Below are positions 1-10,322 of a DNA stretch of 64,000 nt, piece by piece (the first letter of the stretch is position 1; each line of letters opens with the position of its first letter). Under the pieces are notes generated by a model that was not told where the DNA came from, searched no databases, and worked only from the letters and a program-made list of their open reading frames with translations. The translations under genes were made by a program, and so were the position numbers. The DNA comes from Sinorhizobium medicae (lineage in GTDB: Bacteria; Pseudomonadota; Alphaproteobacteria; Rhizobiales; Rhizobiaceae): positions 248,001 through 312,000 of the forward strand of contig NZ_VITA01000001.1 in assembly GCF_007827695.1 (NCBI RefSeq). The letters are read 5' to 3'.

Positions 1-1
1 A

Positions 2-574
2 TCGCTCGGGCTTCATTACCTCGACGCACCGATATCGGGCGGCGCGGCAAAGGCTGCTACGGGCGAACTGACGATCATGGCCTCGGGCCCTCCGCAAGCC
101 TTCGCCGCCGCCCGCCCGGCCCTCGATTGCATGGCCGCGAAGGTCTATGAACTTGGCGAGGCCGCCGGGATCGGCGCCGCCTTCAAGATGATCAACCAGC
201 TTCTCGCCGGCGTGCACATCGCGGCCGCCTGCGAAGCGATCGCCTTTGCGGCCAAACAGGGCCTCGACCTCGACAAGGTCTATGAGGTGATCACCGCATC
301 GGCCGGCAATTCCTGGATGTTTCAGAACCGCATCCCGCATGTGTTGGCCGGAGACTATACGCCACTGAGCGCCGTCGAGATTTTCGTGAAGGATCTCGGC
401 ATCGTTCAGGACATGGCGCGCGCCGAACGCTATCCGGTGCCGCTCGTAGCCGCCGCTCTGCAGATGTATCTTGCCGCCTCGGGAGCGGGAATGGGACGCG
501 ACGACGATTCCACCCTGGCGCGGCTCTACGCACAACTCTCCGGAGCCCAGTTGCCGGGCAAGGATAAGCCATAA
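2..574 (+). CDS. ltnD: L-threonate dehydrogenase, C-terminal part (cut by window edge)
   Basis: Beta-hydroxyacid dehydrogenase family member. It would oxidise L-threonate (or a related tetronate) at C2 to the 2-oxo acid with NAD. The reading frame is open from the first complete codon of the window, so only the C-terminal ~190 residues are present and the Rossmann domain lies upstream. Visible are the substrate-loop motif LDAPISGG and the helix FKMINQLLAG, whose Lys is the catalytic base in this family. The rest is the all-helical C-terminal domain. It is followed 11 bp later by an OtnI-like isomerase and then an OtnK-like kinase. That gene order is the known acid-sugar catabolic cassette, and it separates this protein from GlxR-type reductases. 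The exact stereochemistry of the substrate is inferred from context. Confidence 0.85.
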   Translation, partial: SLGLHYLDAPISGGAAKAATGELTIMASGPPQAFAAARPALDCMAAKVYELGEAAGIGAAFKMINQLLAGVHIAAACEAIAFAAKQGLDLDKVYEVITASAGNSWMFQNRIPHVLAGDYTPLSAVEIFVKDLGIVQDMARAERYPVPLVAAALQMYLAASGAGMGRDDDSTLARLYAQLSGAQLPGKDKP

Positions 575-585
575 GGACGCCGCGA

Positions 586-1362
586 ATGCCTGTTTTTGCC
601 GCAAATCTCACAATGATGTTCAACGAGTGGACATTTCTCGACCGCTTCGACGCCGCCGCGGAAGCCGGATTCACTGCCGTCGAGTACCTCTTCCCTTACG
701 AGGTACCGCCGGAGGCGATCGCCGAGAGGCTTATCCGTAACAGGCTGGAGCAGGCGCTGTTCAATCTGCCTCCCGGCGACTGGGTGGCGGGCGAACGCGG
801 GATCGCAGCCTTGCCCGGACGCTTCGACGAATTGAAATCAGGCGTGGACAAGGCCCTCTACTACGCGGCCGCGACCGGCGCCAAACGGCTGCACCTGATG
901 GCGGGCCTTTCCGATCCGTCGGATCCCGAAGCCGCATCCTGCTACCGCCGCTCCGTCGCCTACACCGCCGGACGCCTGGCGGAAAAGAGCATCGATCTGC
1001 TGATCGAACCAATCAACGGTCGCAACATGCCGGGCTATTTTCTCGACGATTTCGGTAAGGCCGAGCGGCTCATCGCCGAACTCGCGCTTCCGAACGTCCG
1101 GCTCCAGTTCGATGTCTATCACCGGCAGATCATGCACGGCGACGTCGCAATGGCACTCCGACGCCTGCTGCCGGTCACCGGTCATATCCAGATCGCGAGC
1201 GTGCCCTCGCGGCACGAGCCTGATGGCGAGGAGCTGAACTATTCGTACCTGTTCGGGGAAATCGACCGGCTCGGCTATGACGGATATGTCGGCTGCGAAT
1301 ATAACCCGCGCGGCTCCACGCTGGACGGCCTTGCCTGGTTCACCCCCTTTCGACGGAGCTGA
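586..1362 (+). CDS. otnI: 2-oxo-tetronate isomerase (Hyi-like TIM barrel)
   Basis: A 258-residue xylose-isomerase-type TIM barrel. Its opening MPVFAANLTMMFNE is almost the same as that of the hydroxypyruvate isomerase encoded at 12588-13403. The metal/catalytic motifs LLIEPING, QFDVYH and VGCEYNP are all present. In acid-sugar clusters this paralogue isomerises 2-oxo-tetronate to 3-oxo-tetronate, the substrate of OtnK. The gene lies between ltnD and a DUF1537 kinase with gaps of 11 and 3 bp, so the three are almost certainly one transcript. The assignment as OtnI rather than Hyi rests on those neighbours, since the sequence alone would fit either. Confidence 0.83.
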   Translation: MPVFAANLTMMFNEWTFLDRFDAAAEAGFTAVEYLFPYEVPPEAIAERLIRNRLEQALFNLPPGDWVAGERGIAALPGRFDELKSGVDKALYYAAATGAKRLHLMAGLSDPSDPEAASCYRRSVAYTAGRLAEKSIDLLIEPINGRNMPGYFLDDFGKAERLIAELALPNVRLQFDVYHRQIMHGDVAMALRRLLPVTGHIQIASVPSRHEPDGEELNYSYLFGEIDRLGYDGYVGCEYNPRGSTLDGLAWFTPFRRS

Positions 1363-1365
1363 CCG

Positions 1366-2646
1366 ATGACAATCCTGCTCGGCTCGATCGCCGATGACTA
1401 TACGGGCGCTTCGGACCTCGCCAATACGCTCACGAAGAATGGGCTTCGCACCGTGCAGACGGTCGGCATTCCGGATCCCTCGCTTGCGCTTCCGGATGTC
1501 GATGCCGTGGTGATTTCTCTTAAGATCCGCTCGGTCGCAGCGGAGGAGGCCGTTGCCGCCGCGCTCAAGGCCGAAAGCTGGCTGCGTGGTCGGGGCGCCA
1601 TCCATGTGCTCTACAAAATCTGCTCCACCTTCGATTCGACGGATCTCGGCAATATCGGACCGGTGACCGAAGCGCTTCTGAGCGTCTCGTCCGGCGACAT
1701 CGCCCTTGTTACGCCGGCCTTTCCGGAAACGGGCCGGACCGTCTATCTCGGCCATCTTTTCGTCAACGGCCAGCCGCTTGACGAAAGCCCGCTGAAAGAC
1801 CATCCCCTCAACCCGATGGGTGACGCCAATCTGGTACGCGTGCTCGCGCGCCAATCGCGTAACAGGAGTGGCCTCGTCGATCTGCCGGCGGTGGCGGCCG
1901 GAACCGATGCGGTGAAGGCGCGGCTCGGCGCCTTGCGCGGCGAAGGCGTCGCTGCAGCGATCGCGGACGCGGTCTTCGAACGCGATCTCGAAACGCTTGG
2001 TCGCGTCGCGCTGGAAATGCCCGTCTCCACCGGAGCATCGGGCATCGGTCTCGGTCTTGCACGCGCGCTTGTAAGCTCCGGCCGGGCATCGGCGAATACA
2101 GGGGCGAACGACGCGATCCGTCCCCCGGTCGGCGGCCTCGCGGCGGTCCTTGCCGGCAGTTGTTCGGTGGCAACGCTGAAGCAGCTCGAAGCGGCCGAAC
2201 GCCATATGCCGGTGCTGAGGCTCGATACGGAAAAACTCCTGGCCGGACAGGACGAAATTTCCGCCGCCATCGCCTGGGCCGGAGAGCGGATTGCCGATGG
2301 CCCCGTTGCCATCGCCGCCAGCGCCGCGCCGGACGTCGTTTCGCGTCTGCAGGCCCGCTACGGGCGCGAAGCATCCGGGCACGCGATCGAAACGGCCACC
2401 GCAGCGATCGCCGGCGAGCTCGTCGAGCGCGGCGTGAGACGCCTCGTCGTCGCAGGCGGAGAAACCTCCGGCGCCACCGTCGACAGGCTCGCCATTCCAG
2501 CCTTCCTGATCGGCCCGGAGATCGCCCCCGGTGTTCCTCTGTTGAGGACGATCGGCTCTGCCGGAAACGACATGTTGCTGGCGCTGAAATCCGGCAATTT
2601 CGGCGGCGAGGATTTCTTCGCCACGGCGCTCTCGATGATGCGGTAA
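1366..2646 (+). CDS. otnK: 3-oxo-tetronate 4-kinase (DUF1537 family)
   Basis: Two-domain acid-sugar kinase of 426 residues. The N-terminal sugar-binding domain opens with GSIADDYTGASDLANTL. The C-terminal nucleotide-binding domain has the motif VVAGGETSGATV near residue 365. OtnK phosphorylates 3-oxo-tetronate, and the product is then decarboxylated to dihydroxyacetone phosphate by an OtnC aldolase. No otnC is seen downstream, so it would have to lie upstream of the window or elsewhere. The start is 3 bp after the otnI stop, which implies translational coupling. Length and both domains are normal for the family. Confidence 0.87.
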   Translation: MTILLGSIADDYTGASDLANTLTKNGLRTVQTVGIPDPSLALPDVDAVVISLKIRSVAAEEAVAAALKAESWLRGRGAIHVLYKICSTFDSTDLGNIGPVTEALLSVSSGDIALVTPAFPETGRTVYLGHLFVNGQPLDESPLKDHPLNPMGDANLVRVLARQSRNRSGLVDLPAVAAGTDAVKARLGALRGEGVAAAIADAVFERDLETLGRVALEMPVSTGASGIGLGLARALVSSGRASANTGANDAIRPPVGGLAAVLAGSCSVATLKQLEAAERHMPVLRLDTEKLLAGQDEISAAIAWAGERIADGPVAIAASAAPDVVSRLQARYGREASGHAIETATAAIAGELVERGVRRLVVAGGETSGATVDRLAIPAFLIGPEIAPGVPLLRTIGSAGNDMLLALKSGNFGGEDFFATALSMMR

Positions 2647-2680
2647 AGCGCCTCAGTCTATGGCTGAATCAGGGAAACGG

Positions 2681-2728
2681 TCCGAAAAAGAAAAAGGCGG
2701 GCGGTCCCCCTCGTATCCGCCGCCCGCC
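2681..2728 (-). terminator. Rho-independent terminator of the RbsACB-type operon
   Basis: A perfect 9-bp inverted repeat, GGCGGGCGG (2696-2704) with CCGCCCGCC (2720-2728). On the minus strand it is followed by a T-rich run, because the plus strand reads A5 before the hairpin, a single G, then A5 again. It lies about 100 bp downstream of the binding-protein gene and 35 bp past the convergent otnK stop. Confidence 0.8.
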
Positions 2729-2824
2729 CCGCTGCATGCCCCCTCAGATCGGAACCGATGCGAAGAAATGCACGCAGACTTCGCATTGCCGCGGCGCGTC
2801 TGGACACACCTGGCTCCGCGGCTG

Positions 2825-3793
2825 TTACAGGCCGTTGTCCTTCATGATCTGGGCGGCGTTTTCCTCCGTCACCTTCAGCGTGTCGAGCGTGACGGTCTTT
2901 TCGACCTTTTCCCCCTTGAGGAACTTCACGGCCTGGCGCAGTCCCTCGGCCCCCGGCGTCGCATAAAGGAAGGTCGCGGTCAGTTCTCCATTGCTGACCC
3001 AGGTCACGCCCTCGTTCGGCAAGGCATCGATGCCGATGAACTTGATTTCCTTCTCGCGGCCCGCGTCCTTCGCTGCCAGGTAAGCGCCGTAGGCCATCGG
3101 GTCGTTATGGCCGTAGACGAGATCGATTTTCTCGTTGTTGCGCAGCGCCGTCGCCATGATGTTGTAGGCCTGGTCCTGCTTCCAATCGCCCGACTGCTTG
3201 TCGAGCAGGTTCTTGATGCCCGGCTCCTTGTCGGTGAATTCGTGGAAGCCGTCGTGGCGGTCGTGCGCGGGCTGCGTGCCCATGCCGCCCCATATCTCGA
3301 CGATGTTGCCTTGCGCCTTGCCCTTGCCGCCCAGAAGCTCCACCGCATATTCGCCGGCCGCCCGGCCGATCAGTTTGTTGTCGCCGCCGACGAACTGAGT
3401 GTACTGGTCGGTTTCGACATTGCGGTCGAGAACGAAGACCGGGATCTTGGCGTCGATCGCCTGCTGCACCACGCCCGTCAGCCCTGCGGATTCCTTCGGT
3501 GATACGAGCAGTGCGTCGACCTCCTGGCGGATGAGGTTCTCTACATCCGCCACCTGCTTCTCCGTCCTGTCCTCACCATCGGTTATGATGAGCTCGACAT
3601 CCGGATGCTTTGCCGCTTCGGCGATGATGTCCTTGTTGAACTGCGCCCGCCACGGCTCGATCGTCGTCGCCTGGCTGAAGCCGATACGGAATTTCTTGTC
3701 CTGGGCCACGGCGTCGCCCGCCGGCATGAGCGCGGTCGTCGCGGCGAGAACGGCGGCGACAGCCGCCAATTTCATGATATCACGGCGTTTCAT
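2825..3793 (-). CDS. Sugar ABC transporter periplasmic substrate-binding protein (RbsB type)
   Basis: Periplasmic binding protein of 322 residues of the type I (ribose/galactose) class. It starts MKRRDIMKL, followed by a hydrophobic signal peptide that probably ends at DAVAQ near residue 30. The family pattern is clear: FRIGFSQAT, then DVENLIRQEVDALLVSP, then the hinge segment FIGIDALPNEG. The start codon overlaps the stop of the permease gene in an ATGA, and GGAGG-like bases precede it. It is the last gene of an ATPase-permease-binding protein operon ending at a good terminator. The substrate is unknown. The convergent tetronate cassette and the LacI regulator suggest a sugar alcohol, sugar or sugar acid. 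Confidence 0.88.
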   Translation of the reverse strand: MKRRDIMKLAAVAAVLAATTALMPAGDAVAQDKKFRIGFSQATTIEPWRAQFNKDIIAEAAKHPDVELIITDGEDRTEKQVADVENLIRQEVDALLVSPKESAGLTGVVQQAIDAKIPVFVLDRNVETDQYTQFVGGDNKLIGRAAGEYAVELLGGKGKAQGNIVEIWGGMGTQPAHDRHDGFHEFTDKEPGIKNLLDKQSGDWKQDQAYNIMATALRNNEKIDLVYGHNDPMAYGAYLAAKDAGREKEIKFIGIDALPNEGVTWVSNGELTATFLYATPGAEGLRQAVKFLKGEKVEKTVTLDTLKVTEENAAQIMKDNGL

Positions 3794-5108
3794 TCTTTCT
3801 TTCCTCCCATTGTTAGAGACAAGGTCTCTCTCGACGTCCGCTCCTCCACGGACGTGTCTCCCTGAACCGGCCGCCGGCTTGCGCCCGGCAGCCGCAACTG
3901 CGCGAAAAGATCGTAGGCATTGCGCTCCTGAACGAGCACGGTGCCGATGATGATGACGCCTTTCAGTACCAGCTGAAGATTGGAATTGATGTTGTGAAGC
4001 TGCAGGATGTTGGAGAGCAGACCGAAGATCAGGACCCCGCAGAACGTTCCGGCAAGGCTCCCGCGCCCTCCCATCAGACTTGTTCCGCCAATGACCACTG
4101 CAGCGATCGCATCCAGTTCGAGCCCCGCGCCCGCATCCGGCTTGCCCTGGCGGTACTGCGCCACATAGAGCACCGCGGCGATGCCCGCGAGAAGGCCCGA
4201 GACCGCATAGGTGACGATCTTCACCCGGCCGGCATTGATGCCGGAGAGGCGCGCCGCCTCCTCGTTTCCGCCGATCGCATAGACGTAGCGGCCGAAGGGC
4301 GTGAAGCGCAGCACCGCGCCGTAGAGAAGAATCGCGACGATGAAGAATATGCCGGGCATCGGCACGATGCCGAATAAGAGCTGCCGCAGCACGTCGAAGT
4401 CGGCCGTGGCATTGCTGCCGGTATAGACCGGCAGGACGGCGTTGTTCTGTCCGGCAGTGAGCCGGGCAATGCCGAGCGCCGTTACCATCATGGCAAGTGT
4501 GACGATGAAGGGCTGCAATCGTCCGGCCACGATGATAACGCCGTTGACGGCGCCGAACAGCAGCCCCACCGCCGGCGCCACGAGCAGAACGCCGAACACG
4601 CCGAATTTCGTCTGCATCTGAGGCAAGAGGAAGCTCAAGACGAGTGCACAGAGGACGACGCCTGCTATGGCGGGAAGGACGGTACCGCGCGCCCCGCCAA
4701 GCTTGATATCCCGGATATGCGCCTCGCCGGATCGCGACTTCTCGATATTGAGGAAGATGAAGCGGGCGACCGCCGCACCGAGGATTAGGACGGCAAGCCC
4801 GACGGCCGGCAGCCCCAGATAGATGGCTGCCGTGTCGCCGGGGACGGTCAGCAGCATCGCACAGACCACCGTGCAGATCGCCATCAGCGAGCCGACCGAA
4901 AGGTCGATGCCGCCGGTCAGAATGACCGCGGTCATGCCGGTGGCGATCAGCCCGGTGGTCGATACCTGCCGAAGGACGTCGAGGAGATTGCCGGAGGAGA
5001 GAAAGATGTTCCTGCCTGACGAAGTCACCGGCGAGAACAGGACCCCGATCAGGAAAATGGCGATCAGCCCCCAATAGAGTTTCGTGCGGGAGAGAGCCTT
5101 CAGAAACG

Positions 5109-5112
<4 letters not shown>
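3790..5112 (-). CDS. Sugar ABC transporter permease (RbsC type), with long insertion
   Basis: Inner-membrane permease of 440 residues, clearly longer than the ~320-340 usual for RbsC. The start MTFLKALSRTK is chosen because its ATG overlaps the ATPase stop (ATGA). The family core is visible: LIATGMTAVILTGGIDLSVGS near residue 55, PFIVTLAMM near residue 195, and SGINAGRVKIVTYAVSGLLAG near residue 305. Between the first membrane segments and the core is an extra stretch (roughly residues 90-160). It has a charged loop (LNIEKSRSGEAHIRDIKLGG) and two more hydrophobic segments. The extra length also occurs in some xylose-type (XylH) permeases, so this may be that subfamily. Substrate not determined. 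Confidence 0.86.
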
Positions 5113-6695
<1,583 letters not shown>

Positions 6696-6761
6696 GATAT
6701 TGGCAGCCTCCCTACCACCGACATCTGACGCTTCATTTGCTAGATCTTCTTCAGCCTAATC

Positions 6762-6773
6762 TAAACGTTTCGA
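6762..6773. promoter_or_regulatory. Candidate LacI-family operator, distal copy
   Basis: TAAACGTTTCGA, built on the palindrome AAACGTTT with the central CG typical of LacI-family sites. It lies 67 bp upstream of the ATPase start codon, in the divergent promoter region, and is repeated 88 bp away. Confidence 0.5.
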
Positions 6774-6849
6774 GGCTGTCAAGCGGCACAATACTTCCTT
6801 TATTGCCTATTTACAGCAATTCGAATACAGTTCCGAAAAGCAATTCAGC

Positions 6850-6861
6850 AAAACGTTTCGA
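6850..6861. promoter_or_regulatory. Candidate LacI-family operator, proximal copy
   Basis: AAAACGTTTCGA, sharing AAACGTTTCGA with the copy at 6762-6773. It ends 6 bp before the regulator's first ATG, so binding here would be expected to repress the regulator itself. Two half-repeats about eight helical turns apart could support looping. Confidence 0.5.
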
Positions 6862-6866
6862 ACACA

Positions 6867-7925
6867 ATGCGAGAACGACGAAGTTCACGAAAATCCAGTG
6901 CACCGACGATGCTCGATGTCGCCAAAGTCGCCGGGGTTTCTGTGGCGACGGTCTCGGCGGTAATCAACAGTTCGGCCCCCGTCAGTCCTGAATTGCGCAG
7001 CCGCATCGAGCAGGCCATCGGCCAGATCGGCTACAAACGCAACGCGATCGCCCGCAGTCTCAAGCTCGGCACGACGCGCACCGTCGGCCTCATGGTTGCC
7101 GATATCACCAATCCGTTTTTCACCGATGTCGTGGCGGTCATCCAGGAGGTGCTGCATCGGGCCGGCTACGCTGTGATGCTCTGCTGCAGCGATGAGGACG
7201 TGATCCTGCAGGACGAGCAGATCGCGCTGTTGATCGACCGGAGCGTCGACGGCCTGATCATCGCGCCCGCCGGCGACGACGAGACCCTGAAGCGCATGAT
7301 CGCCGCCGCCAGCCTTCCGACGGTACTGATCGACAGGCTTTGCGACGGGATCGACACGGATGCGGTCGTGCTCGACAATCGCCGTGCGGTCCAGGACGCT
7401 ACGCGTTACATGCTCGGCCTGGGTCATCGGCGCATCGGCTATATTTCCGGAGCGCTCGATACATCGACCGGACGGGAGCGCCTGTCCGGTTACAGGGCCG
7501 CGTTGGAAGCGGCGGGGCTCCCCTTCGAAGAGAGCCTGATCCGGATCGGCAATTTCCGGGAGAAGGATGCCTACACCGCAGCGATCCAGCTGCTTACGAG
7601 CCCCGAGCGTCCGACGGGGATTTTTTCCGCCAACAACCTGATGGTCATCGGCGTGATGAAGGCGATCCGGGACATCGGCCTTCGCTGCCCGGATGACGTT
7701 TCAGTCGCAAGCTTCGACGATTTCCCCTGGGCGGACGTCTTCCAACCTCATCTGACGACGATTGCCCAGCCGGTCCAGGCGATCGGCGAACAGGCCGCAC
7801 AGCTTGTTCTCGACCGCCTTTCCGGCGCCAGCCCTGAAACGCCGCGTCGGCTCGTGCTCCAGGGACGGCTCGTAATACGCGACTCCTGCCGGCCGGTCAG
7901 CCTGGCGCAGCGCGCGATCGCCTGA
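6867..7925 (+). CDS. LacI-family transcriptional regulator
   Basis: Regulator of 352 residues. The helix-turn-helix is at about residues 15-40 (TMLDVAKVAGVSVATVSAV) with the hinge YKRNAIARSLKLG. It is followed by the periplasmic-binding-protein-like effector domain (TVGLMVADITNPFF, then VSVASFDDFPWADVF). It is divergent from the RbsACB-type operon and presumably represses that operon and itself through the two AAACGTTTCGA sites. No clear Shine-Dalgarno precedes ATG 6867. An alternative start at ATG 6909 (MLDVAKVAG) would place the HTH at the very N-terminus, as in many LacI proteins. The effector is unknown. Confidence 0.88.
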   Translation: MRERRSSRKSSAPTMLDVAKVAGVSVATVSAVINSSAPVSPELRSRIEQAIGQIGYKRNAIARSLKLGTTRTVGLMVADITNPFFTDVVAVIQEVLHRAGYAVMLCCSDEDVILQDEQIALLIDRSVDGLIIAPAGDDETLKRMIAAASLPTVLIDRLCDGIDTDAVVLDNRRAVQDATRYMLGLGHRRIGYISGALDTSTGRERLSGYRAALEAAGLPFEESLIRIGNFREKDAYTAAIQLLTSPERPTGIFSANNLMVIGVMKAIRDIGLRCPDDVSVASFDDFPWADVFQPHLTTIAQPVQAIGEQAAQLVLDRLSGASPETPRRLVLQGRLVIRDSCRPVSLAQRAIA

Positions 7926-7960
7926 CGTTTCCGCCGAAGCTTTCCGACGTCGACGCCGTT

Positions 7961-8536
7961 TCATCCGTCGTGCAAGGCACGCGCAATAGGCGGCCCGACA
8001 CGCACCTCGCGGAATCTCGCCTCAAAGCCTGCCCGCTCCGGCGAGCAGGCGGTGACCCCGACTTCCGCATCCGATGCCGAGAAGGGGCAGAGCCGTGCCA
8101 TCTGCCAGCGCTCCTCACCGAAGCGAAACTGCACCCGCACCGCATCCCCGTGGCGCGTCAACCGCACTTCCAGCGGATCCGAGGGCACCTTGTCGAGCAA
8201 TGGAATGACCGACCAGTCCGATACGCCGCGCGTCACGACCACGCTGAAATGCATCAGCCCGTCGGTATATTCGATGCCGCATTTGATCCACTCACGCTCG
8301 TTGAGCCGCAGCATCAAACCGGCCTGATCGTAGAGCTGCTCATATCGACCGATGATCGTCGCCGATGCTGTGAAATCGCCGGAAACCGGACGAAGATAGG
8401 CATGCCCGCTGTCGCGCACGAAGCCGTAAAAGGTTTCCCGCCAGAAATCCGTATTGCCATCGGTCTTGAGCGACAGATCGCGGTCGCCCCCCTTCCAGCT
8501 TGCCGGCTCGTTCAACCAGCGATATCCGCTTGCCAT
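7961..8536 (-). CDS. DUF1349 domain-containing protein
   Basis: Protein of 191 residues matching the DUF1349 family, a concanavalin-like beta-sandwich sometimes labelled regulation of enolase protein 1. Characteristic features are the opening WLNEP, the segment LRPVSGDFTASATI, the YDQAGLMLRL motif and the end ARFREVRVGPP. There is no signal peptide, so it is cytoplasmic. It is convergent with the LacI gene and alone in its orientation before a repeat-containing gap. The molecular function of the family is not established. Confidence 0.78.
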   Translation of the reverse strand: MASGYRWLNEPASWKGGDRDLSLKTDGNTDFWRETFYGFVRDSGHAYLRPVSGDFTASATIIGRYEQLYDQAGLMLRLNEREWIKCGIEYTDGLMHFSVVVTRGVSDWSVIPLLDKVPSDPLEVRLTRHGDAVRVQFRFGEERWQMARLCPFSASDAEVGVTACSPERAGFEARFREVRVGPPIARALHDG

Positions 8537-8674
8537 TTTCTTCCCTCTATTCGCTTGGAAGCGCCTCTTGAGCTGTGGTTCGGCAATGACACCTCGCCTT
8601 CCCTACCAATTCCGCGGCTGCACAGATGCCTCCGCGGAAGCGCCGCTAGCATATGGGATGCCCTGCCCACCTTC

Positions 8675-8709
8675 ATCCTCATTCCTGTGCTCGTCACAGG
8701 AATGAGGAT
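8675..8709. repeat. Perfect 15-bp palindrome of a rhizobial intergenic repeat
   Basis: Arms ATCCTCATTCCTGTG and CACAGGAATGAGGAT flank the loop CTCGT without a mismatch. There is no U-run on either side. It sits in the gap between the DUF1349 and DUF930 genes. It resembles the small palindromic elements that are scattered through Sinorhizobium intergenic DNA. Confidence 0.7.
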
Positions 8710-8752
8710 CGAGAAGAGAGCTGCCATCACCATAAGTCCGACGCGGCACGAT

Positions 8753-9706
8753 CTAATTGCTCGGCAACTGTCTTGCACCCCACTCGCTCTTCGGAATCGC
8801 CTTGCCGATTGCGAAGCTGAAGGAAATGACCGATGTCGCTTCCGGATTGACCTCGCATGTGAAGTCGAAGGAGTACCACTTCCCTTGGCTGCGGAAGACT
8901 GCGCCATCGGCTTTAAGGGCGGTTTCCGAAGCAAAGCCGCCGTCAGGGCGCCCGAACATATCCGGGATCGCTCCGGGTCTTTGGTGACGTATCTGCTCCA
9001 ATGCCTCGATCGTGCAGAGCTGCAGGATCCGCTTCTTCGGCGGCAACCTGCCGATCGCCTGTTTTACGTGCGGATCCGACAAGGCGTTTTTGGAATAAAG
9101 CTCCTTGGCCTGCACGAGCTGGCTCGACTCGCGCTCGGCGTTCGCCTCGGCGGGGTTCTGCGTCGGCTCCGCCCTTGCTTCCTCGAGAACGGGCTTTTCC
9201 TGCGGAATGGGCGCGGCCGGCGGCGCGGCCGCAGCATCGGCTGCCGTGTTCGCCGCGTCAGTGGAGTCGGCCCGGAGTTCCGCAAGCGCCGTCCTGTTTT
9301 CGGCCGGTCTTTCATTGGCGGCATTCTCCGGTTTTGCCGGGGCGGGCCGCGAAGCCTCCGGCCTCACGCTTGGTGTTTCTGTCTTCTTCGGAGCGGCCGG
9401 AGGCAAGTCGGGCTCAGGCGGCTTTTCGTTCTCTGTCGGCGCTGCCGCGGACTCGAAGGCCTGCGGTTGGGCGCGCGCCCGCTGGTTTCTCACCTCGTCC
9501 GCCTTTTGCTTGGTTGGCTTTTGCTCGGGCTGTTTCTCGTTCTTCGGCGTTGGGACGAGCTCGACGCTGACGCTTTGCTCCTTTGCCGGAGCAGACAATT
9601 CAGGTAGTCGCACAAGCAACAGCAAGGCGAGCGCCAGGTGCAGGGCGAGCGAAGTCGGCATGCCCCAACCGGTTTCTCCCCACATTTTTCTGGCGAATTG
9701 GTGCAT
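8753..9706 (-). CDS. DUF930 domain-containing protein with TonB-like N-terminus
   Basis: Protein of 317 residues. Residues 15-40 form one membrane segment (TSLALHLALALLLLVRLPEL). A long Pro/Ala/Glu/Lys-rich linker follows (about residues 45-195) of the kind seen in TonB-type periplasm-spanning proteins. The folded C-terminal domain from about residue 200 is DUF930, with KRILQLCTIEALEQIR and GKWYSFDFTCEV. The two Cys could form a disulfide in the periplasm. The layout suggests an inner-membrane-anchored periplasmic protein. No TonB-dependent receptor or ExbBD is nearby, so a true energy-transducing role is not supported. Function unknown. Confidence 0.75.
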   Translation of the reverse strand: MHQFARKMWGETGWGMPTSLALHLALALLLLVRLPELSAPAKEQSVSVELVPTPKNEKQPEQKPTKQKADEVRNQRARAQPQAFESAAAPTENEKPPEPDLPPAAPKKTETPSVRPEASRPAPAKPENAANERPAENRTALAELRADSTDAANTAADAAAAPPAAPIPQEKPVLEEARAEPTQNPAEANAERESSQLVQAKELYSKNALSDPHVKQAIGRLPPKKRILQLCTIEALEQIRHQRPGAIPDMFGRPDGGFASETALKADGAVFRSQGKWYSFDFTCEVNPEATSVISFSFAIGKAIPKSEWGARQLPSN

Positions 9707-9753
9707 TGCTCAAAAGATCACGGACTCGGAAGCCCTGAACCTAAGAGCTTGGC

Positions 9754-9776
9754 CGCCCCGCAACAAGTGCGGGGCG
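9754..9776 (-). terminator. Hairpin downstream of allA
   Basis: An 8-bp perfect inverted repeat CGCCCCGC/GCGGGGCG with a 7-nt loop, just past the allA stop and before the DUF930 gene. No T-run follows, so this is either a weak terminator or a transcript-stabilising structure. Confidence 0.35.
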
Positions 9777-9784
9777 CGTGTCAG

Positions 9785-10276
9785 TCAAGCGTATTCGACC
9801 TGATAGGGCTTGTCGAAGAAGTGTTCCTCGAGATTGCATCCGCTGCCTCCGCGGTCGATGACGACAAATTCGGAAGTCGAACGGAGCGGCGTCAAGATGC
9901 CGTGCCAGACATTCTGCGCGATGTTGACGCCCTGACCGGGCGCGGTCTCGAAGGCGATCGGCTCGCCTGGCTGGCCGCCCTCGTCCGGAGCAACGACGAC
10001 GAGGAAGGGGTTCTCCGTCAAAGGGATGAAAGCCTGGCTTCCGAGCGGGTGCCGCTCCACCATCGTCAACGCCAACGGAATCTCGTAGGGCTCGCCACGC
10101 AGAAGGCTGACCAGCGTTCGAGCCTCCGGCCCGCTGGTTTCCACTTTCGCGAGGTCGTGATAGCGGATGCACTTGCCGGCGTTGATCGGAAAGCTCTTGG
10201 TGTCATCTGGCTCGATGATATCGCCGAAGGGCGCGAACGCGCTATTCGAAAGCGGACGGATCGGTAGAGGTATCAT
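9785..10276 (-). CDS. allA: Ureidoglycolate lyase
   Basis: Protein of 163 residues of the ureidoglycolate lyase family, which splits (S)-ureidoglycolate into glyoxylate and urea. Family features are AFAPFGDIIEP near the start, the MVERHPLGSQAFIPL stretch and the C-terminal NVWHGILTPL with the conserved His. The start MIPLPIRPL is preferred over an upstream in-frame ATG because GGGAGG lies just ahead of it. It is the first step feeding the glyoxylate genes immediately upstream (ttuD, glxR, hyi, gcl), and it completes a pathway with the ureidoglycine aminohydrolase at 19610-20497. Confidence 0.87.
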   Translation of the reverse strand: MIPLPIRPLSNSAFAPFGDIIEPDDTKSFPINAGKCIRYHDLAKVETSGPEARTLVSLLRGEPYEIPLALTMVERHPLGSQAFIPLTENPFLVVVAPDEGGQPGEPIAFETAPGQGVNIAQNVWHGILTPLRSTSEFVVIDRGGSGCNLEEHFFDKPYQVEYA

Positions 10277-10322
10277 GGTCTTTCCTCCCTGGTGGACCAA
10301 TGCTTTTTGGCGGCGGCACCGT

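Noticed and set aside
838..2382. 514-codon open frame on the minus strand over otnI/otnK
   Set aside because: It lies wholly antisense to two well-supported genes, has no domain, and follows the GC-rich third-position shadow.
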